DNA of 64,000 nucleotides from positions 62,001-126,000 of the forward strand of contig NZ_JASAOI010000024.1 in NCBI RefSeq assembly GCF_029953285.1, written 5' to 3'. The translations under genes were made by a program, and so were the position numbers. Source of the DNA: Yinghuangia seranimata (GTDB taxonomy: Bacteria; Actinomycetota; Actinomycetes; Streptomycetales; Streptomycetaceae). Below, one piece after another: positions 1-9,251 of this stretch; within the stretch, counting starts at the first letter, position 1, and each line of letters begins with the position of its first letter. Below the pieces are notes generated by a model. It saw only the letters and a list, made by a program, of their open reading frames with translations. It did not search any database and had not been told where the DNA came from.

Positions 1-430
1 CCCGGCGGGTCCGGGCGGGCCGGTCCGGGCGTGGTGTGTGTCGGCGGCGCCCCGGCCGTCGGCCGGCTCGGGCCCGGTCCGGCGGGCCGCCGTCGGCGGG
101 GCCTGGTGGCCGGGTGGTGCGGCGGGCTGGCGGTGAGCGTCCCCGTCGGCGTCGAGGGGGTCGGACGCGGTGGTGGTCCTGAGCGGCCCGCCTACGGGGT
201 CGCGGCCGTCGGGTCGTGGCGGGTCGGCGTGTGTCGTGCTCATATGGCGGCGTCCTCGCGGTCGTTCAGCGGTGGTTTCCGGTTCAACAACCCTCGCCGG
301 GGGCGCCGCGCGGGAACAACGCCGAAGAACTGACCGTTCATGCAGCTCAGCTGCACGATCCGGAGCTTGCAGCGACGACCGCGGGCCGCCACCGGGCCGG
401 GGCGGCGTGCGGCCGACGAAGGGAGCACCG
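1..430. other. No gene recognised; GC-rich stretch upstream of LysR gene
   Basis: Open frames here are typical of unselected GC-rich DNA: low-complexity Gly/Arg/Val text with no recognisable domain. The last 90 bases are the likely promoter and leader region of the LysR gene that starts at 431. The left edge may hold the end of a gene outside the window, but nothing supports a specific call. Confidence 0.5.
341..355. promoter_or_regulatory. Palindromic site upstream of LysR gene
   Basis: TGCAGCTCAGCTGCA is a perfect inverted repeat with 7-bp arms around a central C, 76 bases before the LysR start. LysR-type proteins usually bind interrupted dyads near their own promoters, so this is a candidate autoregulatory site. 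That role is inference from position and symmetry only. Confidence 0.3.
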
Positions 431-1336
431 GTGGAACGCGACGAGCTGGACTGCTTCCTGATCCTGGCCGAGGAACTGCACTTCGGCCGCACCGCCGAGC
501 GCATGCGCCTGTCGCGCTCGCGCGTCAGCCAGCTCGTCCAGCGCCTGGAACGCCGCGTCGGCGCACCGCTGTTCGCCCGCACCAGCCGCCGCGTCGCGCT
601 CACCGCCGTCGGCCGCGGTCTCCGCGACGACCTCGCGCCCCTGCGGCGCGCCCTCGACGACGCCGTCGACCGCGCCCGCGCGGTGGCACTCGGCTACGAC
701 GCGGTGCTGCACGTCGGCTTCTCCACACCGCTCGCCGGAGACATCGTGCTCAAGGCAGCCGACGCGCTGCGGGTCAGCCACCCGGGACTCGCCGTGGAGA
801 TCTGCGAGGTCCTGTTCACCGACCCCTACGGGCAGCTGCGCAGCGGAGAGTTCGACGTCCAGCTCGTCGAACTGTCCGCACCGGAGCCCGGCCTCGGCCA
901 GGGACCGGTCCTGGCCCGGGACGCCCGTGTCCTCGCCGTCGCCGCCGGCCATCCCCTGGCCGGACGCGCCGAGGTGACGATGGAGGACCTGGCGGACGTC
1001 CCGCTGCTGGGCATCGCGGCCGACGTCCCCGCGCACTGGCGCGACGCGCACGCTCCCGACGCCACACCCTCGGGGCGCCCCATCGGCCGCGGCCCGGCCG
1101 TCACGAACATGCAGGAGGCGTTGATGATGGTCACCGCGGGCCGCGGCGCGCTCCTGACCGCCGCGCACACCGCCGACTACTACACCCGTCCCGGCGTCAC
1201 CTATGTGTCCTTCGCCGATGTCGAGCCGATCGGCTACGGCCTGCTCTGGCGTGCCGCCGAACACACGCCCGCGATAGGCGCGTTCGCGCAGGCCGCGGGT
1301 GCGGCCGCCCGGGAGAGTGCGACCCTGATCGGGTAG
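431..1336 (+). CDS. LysR family transcriptional regulator
   Basis: The product is 301 residues, normal length for the family. Residues 1-60 form the LysR winged helix-turn-helix: the pattern runs from DCFLILAEELHFGRTAERM through SRSRVSQLVQRLE to GAPLFARTSRRVALT. The rest is a periplasmic-binding-protein-like effector domain. The GTG at 431 is chosen because the helix-turn-helix begins 10 residues after it and GAAGGGAG lies 5 bases upstream; the frame is open further back but that text is not protein-like. The effector is unknown. The next gene is a methyltransferase in the same direction 69 bases downstream, so the regulator may act on it or on itself. Confidence 0.9.
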   Translation: MERDELDCFLILAEELHFGRTAERMRLSRSRVSQLVQRLERRVGAPLFARTSRRVALTAVGRGLRDDLAPLRRALDDAVDRARAVALGYDAVLHVGFSTPLAGDIVLKAADALRVSHPGLAVEICEVLFTDPYGQLRSGEFDVQLVELSAPEPGLGQGPVLARDARVLAVAAGHPLAGRAEVTMEDLADVPLLGIAADVPAHWRDAHAPDATPSGRPIGRGPAVTNMQEALMMVTAGRGALLTAAHTADYYTRPGVTYVSFADVEPIGYGLLWRAAEHTPAIGAFAQAAGAAARESATLIG

Positions 1337-1405
1337 CGTTCGCCACAGGCGGTGGTGGGGACGGCCGCCGGAGTCAGAGGTCTGGGAGTCCGGGAGGAAG
1401 ACGGC

Positions 1406-2278
1406 ATGTCCACCACGGGGGAACCGCGCGACATCTGGCAGCTGCCGCGCCTGGACGAGGTCGACAGCTACGTGCCGCCGGGCATCGACGTGACACGTCC
1501 GCACCCGGCCCGCATGTACAACTACTACCTCGGCGGCAAGGACAACTTCGCCGCCGACCGCGAGGCCGCCGAGCAGGTCATCGCCGCCGCGCCCAGCGCC
1601 CGCCCGTCGGCACGCGGCAACCGGCTCTTCCTCCGCCGCGCCGTGCGCTACCTGGCCCGGCGCGGCGTCCGCCAGTTCCTCGACGTCGGCACCGGCATCC
1701 CGACGGTCGGCAACACCCACGAGGCCGCCCAGGAACTCGCCCCCGACGCACGGGTCGTCTACGCCGACAACGATCCGATCGTCCTGGTCCACGCGCGGGC
1801 GCTGCTGCGCGGCACGCCCGAAGGCCGCACCTCGTACGTCGAGGCCGACGTCCGCAAGCCCGGCACGATCCTCGCCCACCCCCAGGTCCGCGGCGTCATC
1901 GACTTCGGCAAGCCGGTCGCCGTGCTACTGGTCGCGCTGCTCCACTTCGTCCGCGACGAGGAGGACCCGGCGGCGCTGGTCGCCGAACTGCGGGACGCGC
2001 TCGTGCCCGGCAGCTACCTCGTGCTGACGCACACCAGCGCCGACTTCGACGCCGAACGCGCCCGCGGCGGCGCCCAGATCTACAACCGGGCCACCGCGCC
2101 CGCCGTCCTGCGCGAACGCGCCGAGATCCTCCACCTGTTCGACGGCTTCGACCTGGTGGAGCCCGGTCTGGTGCCGCTCCCCGAATGGGACCCGGACGAC
2201 GACCCGTACGACGGCGCCTACGGCGAGTACGACGAAAGCCTCGTGTGGCTGTACGGAGGAGTGGGCCGCAAGAACTGA
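1406..2278 (+). CDS. SAM-dependent methyltransferase, PF04672 (SAV2177-like) family
   Basis: The 290-residue protein carries the features of the actinomycete S-adenosyl methyltransferase family PF04672. An N-terminal ARMYNYYLGGKDNF motif is followed by FLDVGTGIPT (SAM-binding loop) and VVYADNDPIV (acidic residue at the end of strand beta-2). This family is abundant in Streptomyces and mostly uncharacterised; no substrate can be named. ATG 1406 is chosen for the GGAGGAAG ribosome binding site 5 bases upstream. The gene lies between the LysR regulator and an alpha/beta hydrolase, all in one direction, but the gaps (69 and 47 bases) leave the operon open. Confidence 0.88.
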   Translation: MSTTGEPRDIWQLPRLDEVDSYVPPGIDVTRPHPARMYNYYLGGKDNFAADREAAEQVIAAAPSARPSARGNRLFLRRAVRYLARRGVRQFLDVGTGIPTVGNTHEAAQELAPDARVVYADNDPIVLVHARALLRGTPEGRTSYVEADVRKPGTILAHPQVRGVIDFGKPVAVLLVALLHFVRDEEDPAALVAELRDALVPGSYLVLTHTSADFDAERARGGAQIYNRATAPAVLRERAEILHLFDGFDLVEPGLVPLPEWDPDDDPYDGAYGEYDESLVWLYGGVGRKN

Positions 2279-2325
2279 CCGGCCCGCGTCGCGCCGGCGG
2301 GGGCACGCAGATCGGAGGGAACGCT

Positions 2326-3165
2326 GTGGACGTCGTCGTGTCGGGTGGTGTCCGGATCTCCTACGACCGGGTCGGCGCCGGCCCACCCGTCGTGCTCTCC
2401 GGCGGCCTCGGAATGCCGCCCGGCGTCTGGGACTTCTGCGGGCTGCGTGACGCGCTCGTCGGCGCCGGGTTCGAGGTCGTGACGTACTCCGCGCGCGGGG
2501 TCGCGCCGTCCGACGCCCCGCCCGCGCCGTACGCGGTCGCGGACCTCGCGGGCGACCTCGCGGGCCTGATGGACGCGCTCGGGGTCACCGGCGCCACCGT
2601 GGTCGGCTACTCCCTCGGCAGCCTCACCACCGAACTCCTCGCCCGCACCCGGCCCGACCTGGTGCGCTCCCTCGTGCTGCTGGCCGGCGCGGGTCCGCTC
2701 AGCGGCGTCCTGGAGGCCACGCTGCGCGCCGAGGAGGAGCTCATCGCCCTGACCGGCGGCATCCCGCCCGCGTACGCGACGCTGACCGTGCTCACCAGCC
2801 TGCTCCCGCCCGACACGCTCACCCAGGACGACGCCCGGCTGCGCGAATGGCTGGCTCTGCTCGGCGAGCCGAGTGACGTGTGGACCTCGGCCGACGGCGA
2901 GATCGGCCAAACCGCGGCGGCCCGCGACTGGATGCGCGACGGCGACCGGATGGCGGCGCTCGCGGAGATCCGAGTGCCCGCGTTGGTGCTGGCGTTCGAA
3001 CACGACACGTACTTCCCACCCGCGGGCGGAGAGGCGGCCGCGGCACTGCTGCCGCAGGGCGAGTTCGTGCGCGTGGCCGGGGGAGCGCACGGCGGGTTGT
3101 TGACGCATGCGAAGGCGACGGTGGAGCAGATCGTCGGGTTCGTCAGCCGGACGGGCGCTGCCTGA
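2326..3165 (+). CDS. Alpha/beta hydrolase
   Basis: The 279-residue protein has the alpha/beta-hydrolase fold signature: an oxyanion-hole region around LSGGLGMPPGVWDF, the nucleophile elbow GYSLGS, and a late histidine in GGAHGGLLTHAK. The acid is probably Asp in FEHDTYFPPAGG. The start GTG at 2326 has CGGAGGGA 5 bases upstream, and the conserved strand begins about 10 residues later. Substrate specificity cannot be read from the sequence. It may be cotranscribed with the upstream methyltransferase (47-base gap). Confidence 0.88.
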   Translation: MDVVVSGGVRISYDRVGAGPPVVLSGGLGMPPGVWDFCGLRDALVGAGFEVVTYSARGVAPSDAPPAPYAVADLAGDLAGLMDALGVTGATVVGYSLGSLTTELLARTRPDLVRSLVLLAGAGPLSGVLEATLRAEEELIALTGGIPPAYATLTVLTSLLPPDTLTQDDARLREWLALLGEPSDVWTSADGEIGQTAAARDWMRDGDRMAALAEIRVPALVLAFEHDTYFPPAGGEAAAALLPQGEFVRVAGGAHGGLLTHAKATVEQIVGFVSRTGAA

Positions 3166-3263
3166 CGCGGCACGGGTCGAGCAGCTTCCGGGAGCCCGAA
3201 CCGCGTTCCTGAACAGGGCCGTTCGTCATGGCCCCGTTGCGGGAGCGTGCGTCGACCGGGGGG

Positions 3264-6200
3264 TCACCCAAGCCGCGTGCGTGCGAGCTGTGCGGCGTCC
3301 TCCGGCGTCAGCTTCGCGCCCTGCCGGAACGCCTCGTCGAACGCCTCCGCGCCCAGCACTTCGCGGGTGCGGGCGGTGATGCGGTCGACGTCGCCGCGTT
3401 CCGCGTCCGGCAGCGGGGCGCCCACGCCGCGCCGGGCGGCGTCGGCGGCGCCGAGCAGCTGGGCCGCTGTCGTCGCACCTTCGTCGTCCCGGGTGAGGGA
3501 CGCCGCCCCGGCCAGGCCCTCCAGCGACAACGCGAACGCCCGCGGCTCGGCGAGGTCGAACGCGTACTTCAGGCCGCGCAGCTGGCGGGCGAGGGCGGTG
3601 GCACGGTCACCACGCAGTTCGGAGGTGAATCCGAGCTCGGCGTGCCGCAGGTGGTCGCCGGCCGGGGACACATACCGCTCGAGCATGCTCAGCAGGCGCG
3701 CCTCGGCCGCGTCGAGATCACCGGACCGGCGCGCGCCGAGAGCGAGGCCGGTCTCGGCCGCCGCCTCCCCGAAGCGGTAGCCCTGGGCGGCGGCCAAACG
3801 CCGTGCCCGCTCGTGGAGTGCGGCGGCCTGCGGCCAGTCTCCGGCCAGCAGCGCGAGGCGGCCGAGCCCGGACAGCCGTGCGGAGACCTCGGCGTGCAGA
3901 CCGAGCTCCTCGGCGAACGCCAGCCCCTGCCGCTGGCGTCGTTCGGCCGTCGCGTAGTCGCCCATGATCTGGGCGTGCGCGGCCAGCGGGGAGACCGTCT
4001 GCAACTCACCCCAACGGTCTCCGAGTTCACGGAACGCATCGGCCGCGCGCAGCCCGTCGTGCTCGAGGGCGGTCAGGTCGCCGGTGAACAGCCCGTGCAT
4101 CGCGCGCAGCGCATGGCCTGCGGCGACACCCCACCGATCCCCGGCCGCCGCGAACACGGCCACCGCCGCGTCGTTCAGCTCCGCGCTCGCGGCCATGTCG
4201 CTCGCGCTGAACTCCCCGTAGGCGCACAACCAGAGCGCGCGGCCGCGACGCGGCTGGTCGGCGACGGGCCGGTCGTCCTTGGCGGCGAGGGCGGGGCGTT
4301 CGCCGGTCATCAGGGCGAAGGCGCGTTGCAGAAGAGCGAGTTCGGGGTCGTCCGGGGACGCCGCCTGGGCCGCGTCCAGCCGCCGCCGGGCCTCGATGAG
4401 GCGGCCGCGCAGCAGCCACCACCAGCAGAGGGAGACGGTCAGCCCGGTCGCGGCGGCCGGGTCGGCACCCTCCAACGCCTCGTCCAACGCGGCGCGTAGG
4501 TTCGCCGCGTCGGCGTCGAGCCGGGCCAGCCACTCCTGTTGGCCGGCACCGCGCAGGTGGGGTTCGGCGGTCTGCGCGAGCTCTCGGTAATAGCGCAGGT
4601 GCCGGGCGCGGGTGTCCGTTTCGTCGGCCATCTCGTGCAGCCGTTCGAGTGCGTAGGCGGACACCGTCTCCAGCAGCCGGTAGCGCGGCCCGGCAGGTCC
4701 CTCGACGACCACCACCAGCGAACGTTCGACGAGCCGGGTCAACAGATCGAGGACGTCCACGTCGTCGACGCCGTCGCCCGCGCACACCGCCTCGGCGGCG
4801 TCGAGCGTGCAGCCGTCGCGGTGCACGGCCAGCCTCCGCAGGACGATGCGCTCGGGCGCGGCGAGCAACTCCCAGCTCCAGTCGATGACCGCCCGCAGCG
4901 TCCGCTGCCGTGCGGGCGCGTCGCGGCGTCCCGACGTCAGCAGCCTGAACCGGTCGCCGAGCCGGTCGGCCAGCCCGCGCACACCGAGCGCGCGCACCCT
5001 GGTCGCGGCGAGCTCCAACGCGAGGGGAATGCCGTCCAGGCGTCGGCAGATCTCCGCCACCGCGTCGTCCTCGGCCGTGAAGCCCGGCGCGACGGCGGCC
5101 GCCCGCGTCAGGAACAGGGCCTGTGCCTCGGCGGAGTCCAGCGGCTCCACGAGCACGACGGCCTCGCCCGCGACCGCGAGCGGCTCCTGACTGGTCGCCA
5201 GAATCCGGACGCCAGGCGCCGTGCGGAGCAGCAACGAGGCCAACTCCGCGGCGGCGTCGACGACGTGCTCGCAGTTGTCGAGGACGAGCAGGACGGAGCT
5301 GTCGCGCAGCGCCTGCGCGAGGCGGTCGGCGGGCGCGGTCGGCATGCCGATCCGGGGGACACCCGCCGGGGTGTCGTCGCGGAGCCCGACCGCGAACGCG
5401 ATCTCCCCGGCGAGTTCGGCCGCGTCCCCGTGCCGCCCGGCGAACTCGACGAACCAGACCCCGTCGCGGAATCCGGGCATCGTGGGCGTGGGCCGGGCGG
5501 CGCCGCCAGGCGTGCCGCGCGGGTCTGTCGGACCGCCGAACTCCGCTGCCGCGACGAACGTGTCGAGCGCGGGGTCCGCCGAGTGCCGGAGTTCGGCGGC
5601 CGCGGTGTGCGCCGCCGTAGACCCGAGGGCGCGGTGGTGCGTGGTGACGGTGCCATCGGTCGTGCTGTGTGAGACCCGCTGAACGTCGGACTCCGCGTCG
5701 ATGCCACCATGCGGCGCGCCGCCGGCCGACGGGCCTGGTCGGCCGCCCCCTACGGCCGACTCCGTGCCGGACGGGGAGGCCTGTCGAACGTCGGGCTCCG
5801 CGTCCGTGCCGCCGCGTGGCACGCCGTCCGCGGGCGGACCTGGACGGCCGTCCCCGACGGTCAACGACGCGCCGGACGCCAGCCGTTGTGCGGCCTCGAG
5901 CGCGAGCCGGGTCTTGCCCACGCCGCCGGGGCCGGTGAGCGTGACGAGCCGTGCTCCGGCCAGCACCCGCGTGACCTCGGCGAGCGCCGCGTCGCGGCCG
6001 ACCAGCGGGGTCGACGTGGCCGGGAGGTTGGAGGGCGGACGGGCGGGCGCGGGAGGCGTAGGCGTGCTCGCGACTGCGGTCGCGCTCGCTGCGGCCGCGG
6101 AACCGGGAACGGAGCTGTGCACCCCCGTGGCCCCACCCCCGCTCGCCATGCCCGCAGTGGCTCCCCGCGCGGTCGGAGCGTCCAGCGCCGGGTCCTGCCG

Positions 6201-6929
6201 CAGGATCGCCTCGTGGAGGGCGGTCAGCTCGGGACCGGGGTCGAGGCCGAGCTCGTCGGCCAGCCTGTCGCGCAGATCCGCGTACGACGCCAGCGCCTCG
6301 CTCTGCCGTCCCGCCCGGTACAGCGCCCGCATCTGCACGGCGCGCAGCCGCTCGCGCAGCGGGTACCGGGCGACCAGGTCGGCGAGCTCACCGGTGAGGA
6401 GCACGTCGTCGCCGGCCTCCAGCCTGGCCTCGGCGTGCTCCTCGACCACCGCGAGCCGCTGTTCCTCGAGCCGGTGTGCGGAGGCGCGCACGAACTCCTC
6501 GTCGGCGAAGTCGGCGTAGGCGCGGCCACGCCACAGCGCGAGGGCCTCGCCGAGCCGCGCGGCCCGTGCGGCCGGGTCGGCGAGCGTACGGGCGTCGGCG
6601 GCCAGCACGCGGAAGCGCTCGGCGTCGACGCCGCCCTCGGACCCGTCGGCCGTCGGATCGACCACGAGCCGGTAGCCCGGCACCTGGCGCACCACCCGGT
6701 CGCGGCCCAGCACGCGCCGCAGCTGCGACACCTTGGCCTGCAAAGCGTTCGCGGGGTTGCCGGGCGGGTCGTCGCCCCACAGGTCGTCGATCAGCCGGTC
6801 GGTGGAAACCGTGCGGCCCTCGTGCGTCAGCAGGATCGCCAGGAGCGCGCGGACCTTCGCCTCGGGGACCGTGACCGGTACCCCGGCGGCGTCCCACACC
6901 GCCAGTGGACCAAGCACCCCGAACCGCAT
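3264..6929 (-). CDS. AfsR/SARP-type regulator: OmpR-like DNA binding, BTAD, NTPase and TPR-like domains
   Basis: This 1221-residue protein has the large SARP layout. An N-terminal winged helix (MRFGVLGPLAVW start, residues 1-95) precedes a bacterial transcriptional activation domain (about 96-250). A Ser/Ala/Pro linker leads to a STAND NTPase with Walker A GPGGVGKT near residue 333, a Walker-B-like VLLVLDNCEHV, and an ATSQEPL region. The C-terminal 500 residues are helical repeats of TPR type. Such proteins integrate signals and activate secondary metabolism or catabolic genes. It is transcribed divergently from the SDR-MFS-OYE operon across a 128-base gap, so that operon is the likeliest target. 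The odd feature is a 34-residue tandem duplication inserted between Walker A and Walker B (about residues 357-424). Confidence 0.9.
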   Translation of the reverse strand: MRFGVLGPLAVWDAAGVPVTVPEAKVRALLAILLTHEGRTVSTDRLIDDLWGDDPPGNPANALQAKVSQLRRVLGRDRVVRQVPGYRLVVDPTADGSEGGVDAERFRVLAADARTLADPAARAARLGEALALWRGRAYADFADEEFVRASAHRLEEQRLAVVEEHAEARLEAGDDVLLTGELADLVARYPLRERLRAVQMRALYRAGRQSEALASYADLRDRLADELGLDPGPELTALHEAILRQDPALDAPTARGATAGMASGGGATGVHSSVPGSAAAASATAVASTPTPPAPARPPSNLPATSTPLVGRDAALAEVTRVLAGARLVTLTGPGGVGKTRLALEAAQRLASGASLTVGDGRPGPPADGVPRGGTDAEPDVRQASPSGTESAVGGGRPGPSAGGAPHGGIDAESDVQRVSHSTTDGTVTTHHRALGSTAAHTAAAELRHSADPALDTFVAAAEFGGPTDPRGTPGGAARPTPTMPGFRDGVWFVEFAGRHGDAAELAGEIAFAVGLRDDTPAGVPRIGMPTAPADRLAQALRDSSVLLVLDNCEHVVDAAAELASLLLRTAPGVRILATSQEPLAVAGEAVVLVEPLDSAEAQALFLTRAAAVAPGFTAEDDAVAEICRRLDGIPLALELAATRVRALGVRGLADRLGDRFRLLTSGRRDAPARQRTLRAVIDWSWELLAAPERIVLRRLAVHRDGCTLDAAEAVCAGDGVDDVDVLDLLTRLVERSLVVVVEGPAGPRYRLLETVSAYALERLHEMADETDTRARHLRYYRELAQTAEPHLRGAGQQEWLARLDADAANLRAALDEALEGADPAAATGLTVSLCWWWLLRGRLIEARRRLDAAQAASPDDPELALLQRAFALMTGERPALAAKDDRPVADQPRRGRALWLCAYGEFSASDMAASAELNDAAVAVFAAAGDRWGVAAGHALRAMHGLFTGDLTALEHDGLRAADAFRELGDRWGELQTVSPLAAHAQIMGDYATAERRQRQGLAFAEELGLHAEVSARLSGLGRLALLAGDWPQAAALHERARRLAAAQGYRFGEAAAETGLALGARRSGDLDAAEARLLSMLERYVSPAGDHLRHAELGFTSELRGDRATALARQLRGLKYAFDLAEPRAFALSLEGLAGAASLTRDDEGATTAAQLLGAADAARRGVGAPLPDAERGDVDRITARTREVLGAEAFDEAFRQGAKLTPEDAAQLARTRLG
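5658..5860 (-). repeat. About 102-bp tandem duplication inside the SARP regulator gene
   Basis: Two imperfect in-frame copies of about 102 bases lie side by side. They encode two 34-residue Gly/Pro/Asp-rich segments built around GRPGP and DAE-DV motifs. They fall between the Walker A and Walker B motifs of the NTPase, where relatives usually have a short connection. The copies have diverged at many positions, so the duplication is not recent. Confidence 0.75.
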
Positions 6930-7057
6930 GCCTGCACGCTACACAGCCGCCCTGAGCGCACCGTCAGTGGATCATCAGCCGACCCGAAGCGCGTGCGAGC
7001 AGAGTCGTCCTCGTCGGAAAGAACACACCACGTCGGTGCGGCCGGAGGGAGCGGATC

Positions 7058-7840
7058 ATGGCGAAGTACGCGGGCCGGAAGGCCGTCGTCGTCGGCGGTG
7101 CCACGGGCCTGGGGCTGGCGATCGCCAAGCGCCTCGTCGAGGGCGGCGCCCGGGTGCTGCTCACCGGCGGCGCGCCGGACGAGTTCGCGGACGCCGCCGC
7201 CCAGCTCGGTCCCACCGCGCGCATCACCGCGTGCGACCCGGCCGAGCCGGACGCCGCCGACGCGCTCGCCGGGGTCGTCGAAGGCGCCTTCGGGGCCCTC
7301 GACATGCTGTTCGTCACCACCGAGGCCGACCCCTCGGGCCAGGCCGCCGGGTCCGGCGACGTCCACGGCGACCGGCCGTTCGCCGTCGCCGCGAAACGCG
7401 CCTTCTACGCCGCCCGGGCGCTCGCGCCGCTGGTGGCCGACGACGGCGCGATCGTCTTCACCACGTCGGGCGCGGACGCCTGCCGGCCGGGAACGCCCGG
7501 CGCCGGCGTCCACGCGATGACGGCGTCGGCGACGCGCGCCCTCGCCCGGGTGCTCGCGGCCGAACTGGCGGACCGGGGCGTACGCGTCAACGCCGTCGCA
7601 CCCGGCGCCATCGACACCGCGCGGGAGACCGAACCCGCCTCGTCCGGGGCGCGTGACGCCACGCGGAGCCGACGCGTCACGACCCCGCTGGGCCGCCGCG
7701 GCTCCGTCGAGGAGGTGGCCCGCGCCGCGCTGTTCCTGGCAGCCGACGCGACGTTCACCACCGGCACCGTGCTGGCGGTCGACGGCGGACTCGCCTCCTG
7801 CCCGGACCCCGACTTCGGGCCGTCAGCGGCCCTGGGCTGA
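7058..7840 (+). CDS. SDR family oxidoreductase
   Basis: The 260-residue length and the GGATGLGLA nucleotide-binding loop near residue 12 mark a classical short-chain dehydrogenase. NAVAPGAIDT and GTVLAVDGGLA near the end are the usual SDR landmarks. The catalytic Ser region reads FTTSGADACRPG and the expected Tyr-x3-Lys is not obvious: the aligned stretch GAGVHAMTASATRAL has His where Tyr is usual and no Lys four residues on. The protein may therefore be a divergent or impaired reductase. A GGAGGGA ribosome binding site precedes ATG 7058. It is the first gene of a probable operon with the MFS and OYE genes. Confidence 0.85.
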   Translation: MAKYAGRKAVVVGGATGLGLAIAKRLVEGGARVLLTGGAPDEFADAAAQLGPTARITACDPAEPDAADALAGVVEGAFGALDMLFVTTEADPSGQAAGSGDVHGDRPFAVAAKRAFYAARALAPLVADDGAIVFTTSGADACRPGTPGAGVHAMTASATRALARVLAAELADRGVRVNAVAPGAIDTARETEPASSGARDATRSRRVTTPLGRRGSVEEVARAALFLAADATFTTGTVLAVDGGLASCPDPDFGPSAALG

Positions 7841-7910
7841 CCCGCCCGGGCCGAGCCGCATCCCCCGGTCCACACCTCCGCGAGGCGGCCGTGCCCGTCC
7901 GCCTGCGCTC

Positions 7911-7938
7911 ACTCGCCACTCGCCACTCGCCACTCGCC
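7911..7938. repeat. 7-bp tandem microrepeat (ACTCGCC x4)
   Basis: Four perfect copies of ACTCGCC run in tandem, followed by degenerate copies to about 7950. They lie in the 139-base gap between the SDR and MFS genes, just before the MFS ribosome binding site. Slippage could vary the spacing, but any regulatory effect is speculation. Confidence 0.85.
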
Positions 7939-7979
7939 CTCGCCACTCCCCGCCACCCGTGACCAAGGGACATCCCGCC

Positions 7980-9251
7980 ATGTCTTCCACCGCGCACGCG
8001 TCCACCTCGAGCACCAAGGCCTCCGCGCCGGTCTCCCCCACCTCCTCGACACGCCCCGCGGCCCCGCCCCCGCCTGAACGCCGACGCCTTCCGCTGCCCG
8101 CGCTGCTGGCCCTCTCCACCGCGGTCTTCATCACGAGCCTCACCGAGACCCTGCCGGCCGGCCTGCTGCCCGCGATGAGCGGCGACCTCGGGGTCGGGGA
8201 GTCCGCGGCCGGGCAGACCGTGACCGTCTATGCCGTCGGCACCGCGCTGACCGCGATACCGCTGACCGCCGCCACCTCCGCGTGGCCGCGCAAGCGGCTG
8301 CTGCTGGCCGCGATGGCCGGCTTCGCCGCCGCGAACACCGTGACGGCGGTGTCCTCGTCCTACGCGGTCACCATGGGCGCCCGCTTCGTCGCGGGTGTCG
8401 CAGCGGGCCTGGCCTGGGCACTGCTCGCCGGATACGCACGGCATCTCGCGCCTCCGCACCTCCAGGGCCGGGCGGTCGCCGTCGCGATGGCTGGCATCCC
8501 GGTCGCGTTGTCCCTCGGTGTTCCGGCCGGGACGTTCCTCGGCGAAGCGGTCGACTGGCGTGCGGCGTTCCTGATCATGACCGGACTGACCCTCGGGCTG
8601 CTCGCCTGGATCGCGGCCCTGGTCCCCGACCAGCCCGGCCGTCCACACGCGGACGGCATGCCGATGCGGGCCGCGCTGCGGGTGCCCGGTGTCACGCCGG
8701 TCCTGGTCGTCACGCTCGTGTTCGTCCTCGCGCACACCCTGCTCTACACGTACATCGCCACGCTGCTGGACGAACTCGGCCTGGGCGGCGACACCGACGT
8801 CGTGCTGCTGGTGTTCGGCGCCGCGTCCCTGCTCGGGATCTGGCTGGTCGGTGTGTTCATCAACCGCAGGCTGCGCGCCCTGACCGTGGCCAGCACCGTG
8901 CTGGTCGCGGTGGCCGCCACCGCCCTCGCACTGTGGGCGGACAGCACCCCGGTGGTGTTCGCCGCGGCCGCGCTGTGGGGGCTCGGCTGGGGCGGCGTCC
9001 CGACACTGCTCCAGACCGCCGCCGGCGAGGCGGGCGGAGACGCCGCCGACGCCGCACAGGCCGCCCTGGTCTCCGTGTGGAACGCGGCGATGGCCGGCGG
9101 CGGACTCGCCGGAGGCCTGCTGCTCGACCAGTTCGGGTCCCGCTCGATCGCCTGGACCGCCCTCGTCCTCCTCGTCCCCGTCCTCGCCGTCGTCCTGGCG
9201 GCCCGCACCCACGGCTTCCCCGCCCGTCGTTCCGAAGGGACCGCGTCATGA
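7980..9251 (+). CDS. MFS transporter (DHA1-type drug/sugar exporter)
   Basis: The 423-residue protein has a Ser/Thr/Pro-rich cytoplasmic N-terminus of about 40 residues, then about 12 hydrophobic segments. The first reads ALLALSTAVFITSLTETLPA, and a loop with PRKRLLLAAM follows TM2. This resembles the AraJ/YdhP-like DHA1 group, where the ETLPAGLLPAMS motif is common. ATG 7980 is supported by AAGGGA 9 bases upstream. The stop overlaps the start of the OYE gene by 4 bases (ATGA), so the two are translationally coupled. A role in efflux of an enone or other electrophile handled by the reductases is inference. Confidence 0.88.
   Translation: MSSTAHASTSSTKASAPVSPTSSTRPAAPPPPERRRLPLPALLALSTAVFITSLTETLPAGLLPAMSGDLGVGESAAGQTVTVYAVGTALTAIPLTAATSAWPRKRLLLAAMAGFAAANTVTAVSSSYAVTMGARFVAGVAAGLAWALLAGYARHLAPPHLQGRAVAVAMAGIPVALSLGVPAGTFLGEAVDWRAAFLIMTGLTLGLLAWIAALVPDQPGRPHADGMPMRAALRVPGVTPVLVVTLVFVLAHTLLYTYIATLLDELGLGGDTDVVLLVFGAASLLGIWLVGVFINRRLRALTVASTVLVAVAATALALWADSTPVVFAAAALWGLGWGGVPTLLQTAAGEAGGDAADAAQAALVSVWNAAMAGGGLAGGLLLDQFGSRSIAWTALVLLVPVLAVVLAARTHGFPARRSEGTAS

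Noticed and set aside
1-333. Small proteins predicted at the left edge
   Set aside because: Gly/Arg/Val-rich text without domain, ribosome binding site or conservation that can be recognised.
340-3165. 941-codon open frame from the LysR gene into the hydrolase gene
   Set aside because: Only 2326-3165 is real; the upstream text is Arg-rich shadow of the LysR and methyltransferase genes.
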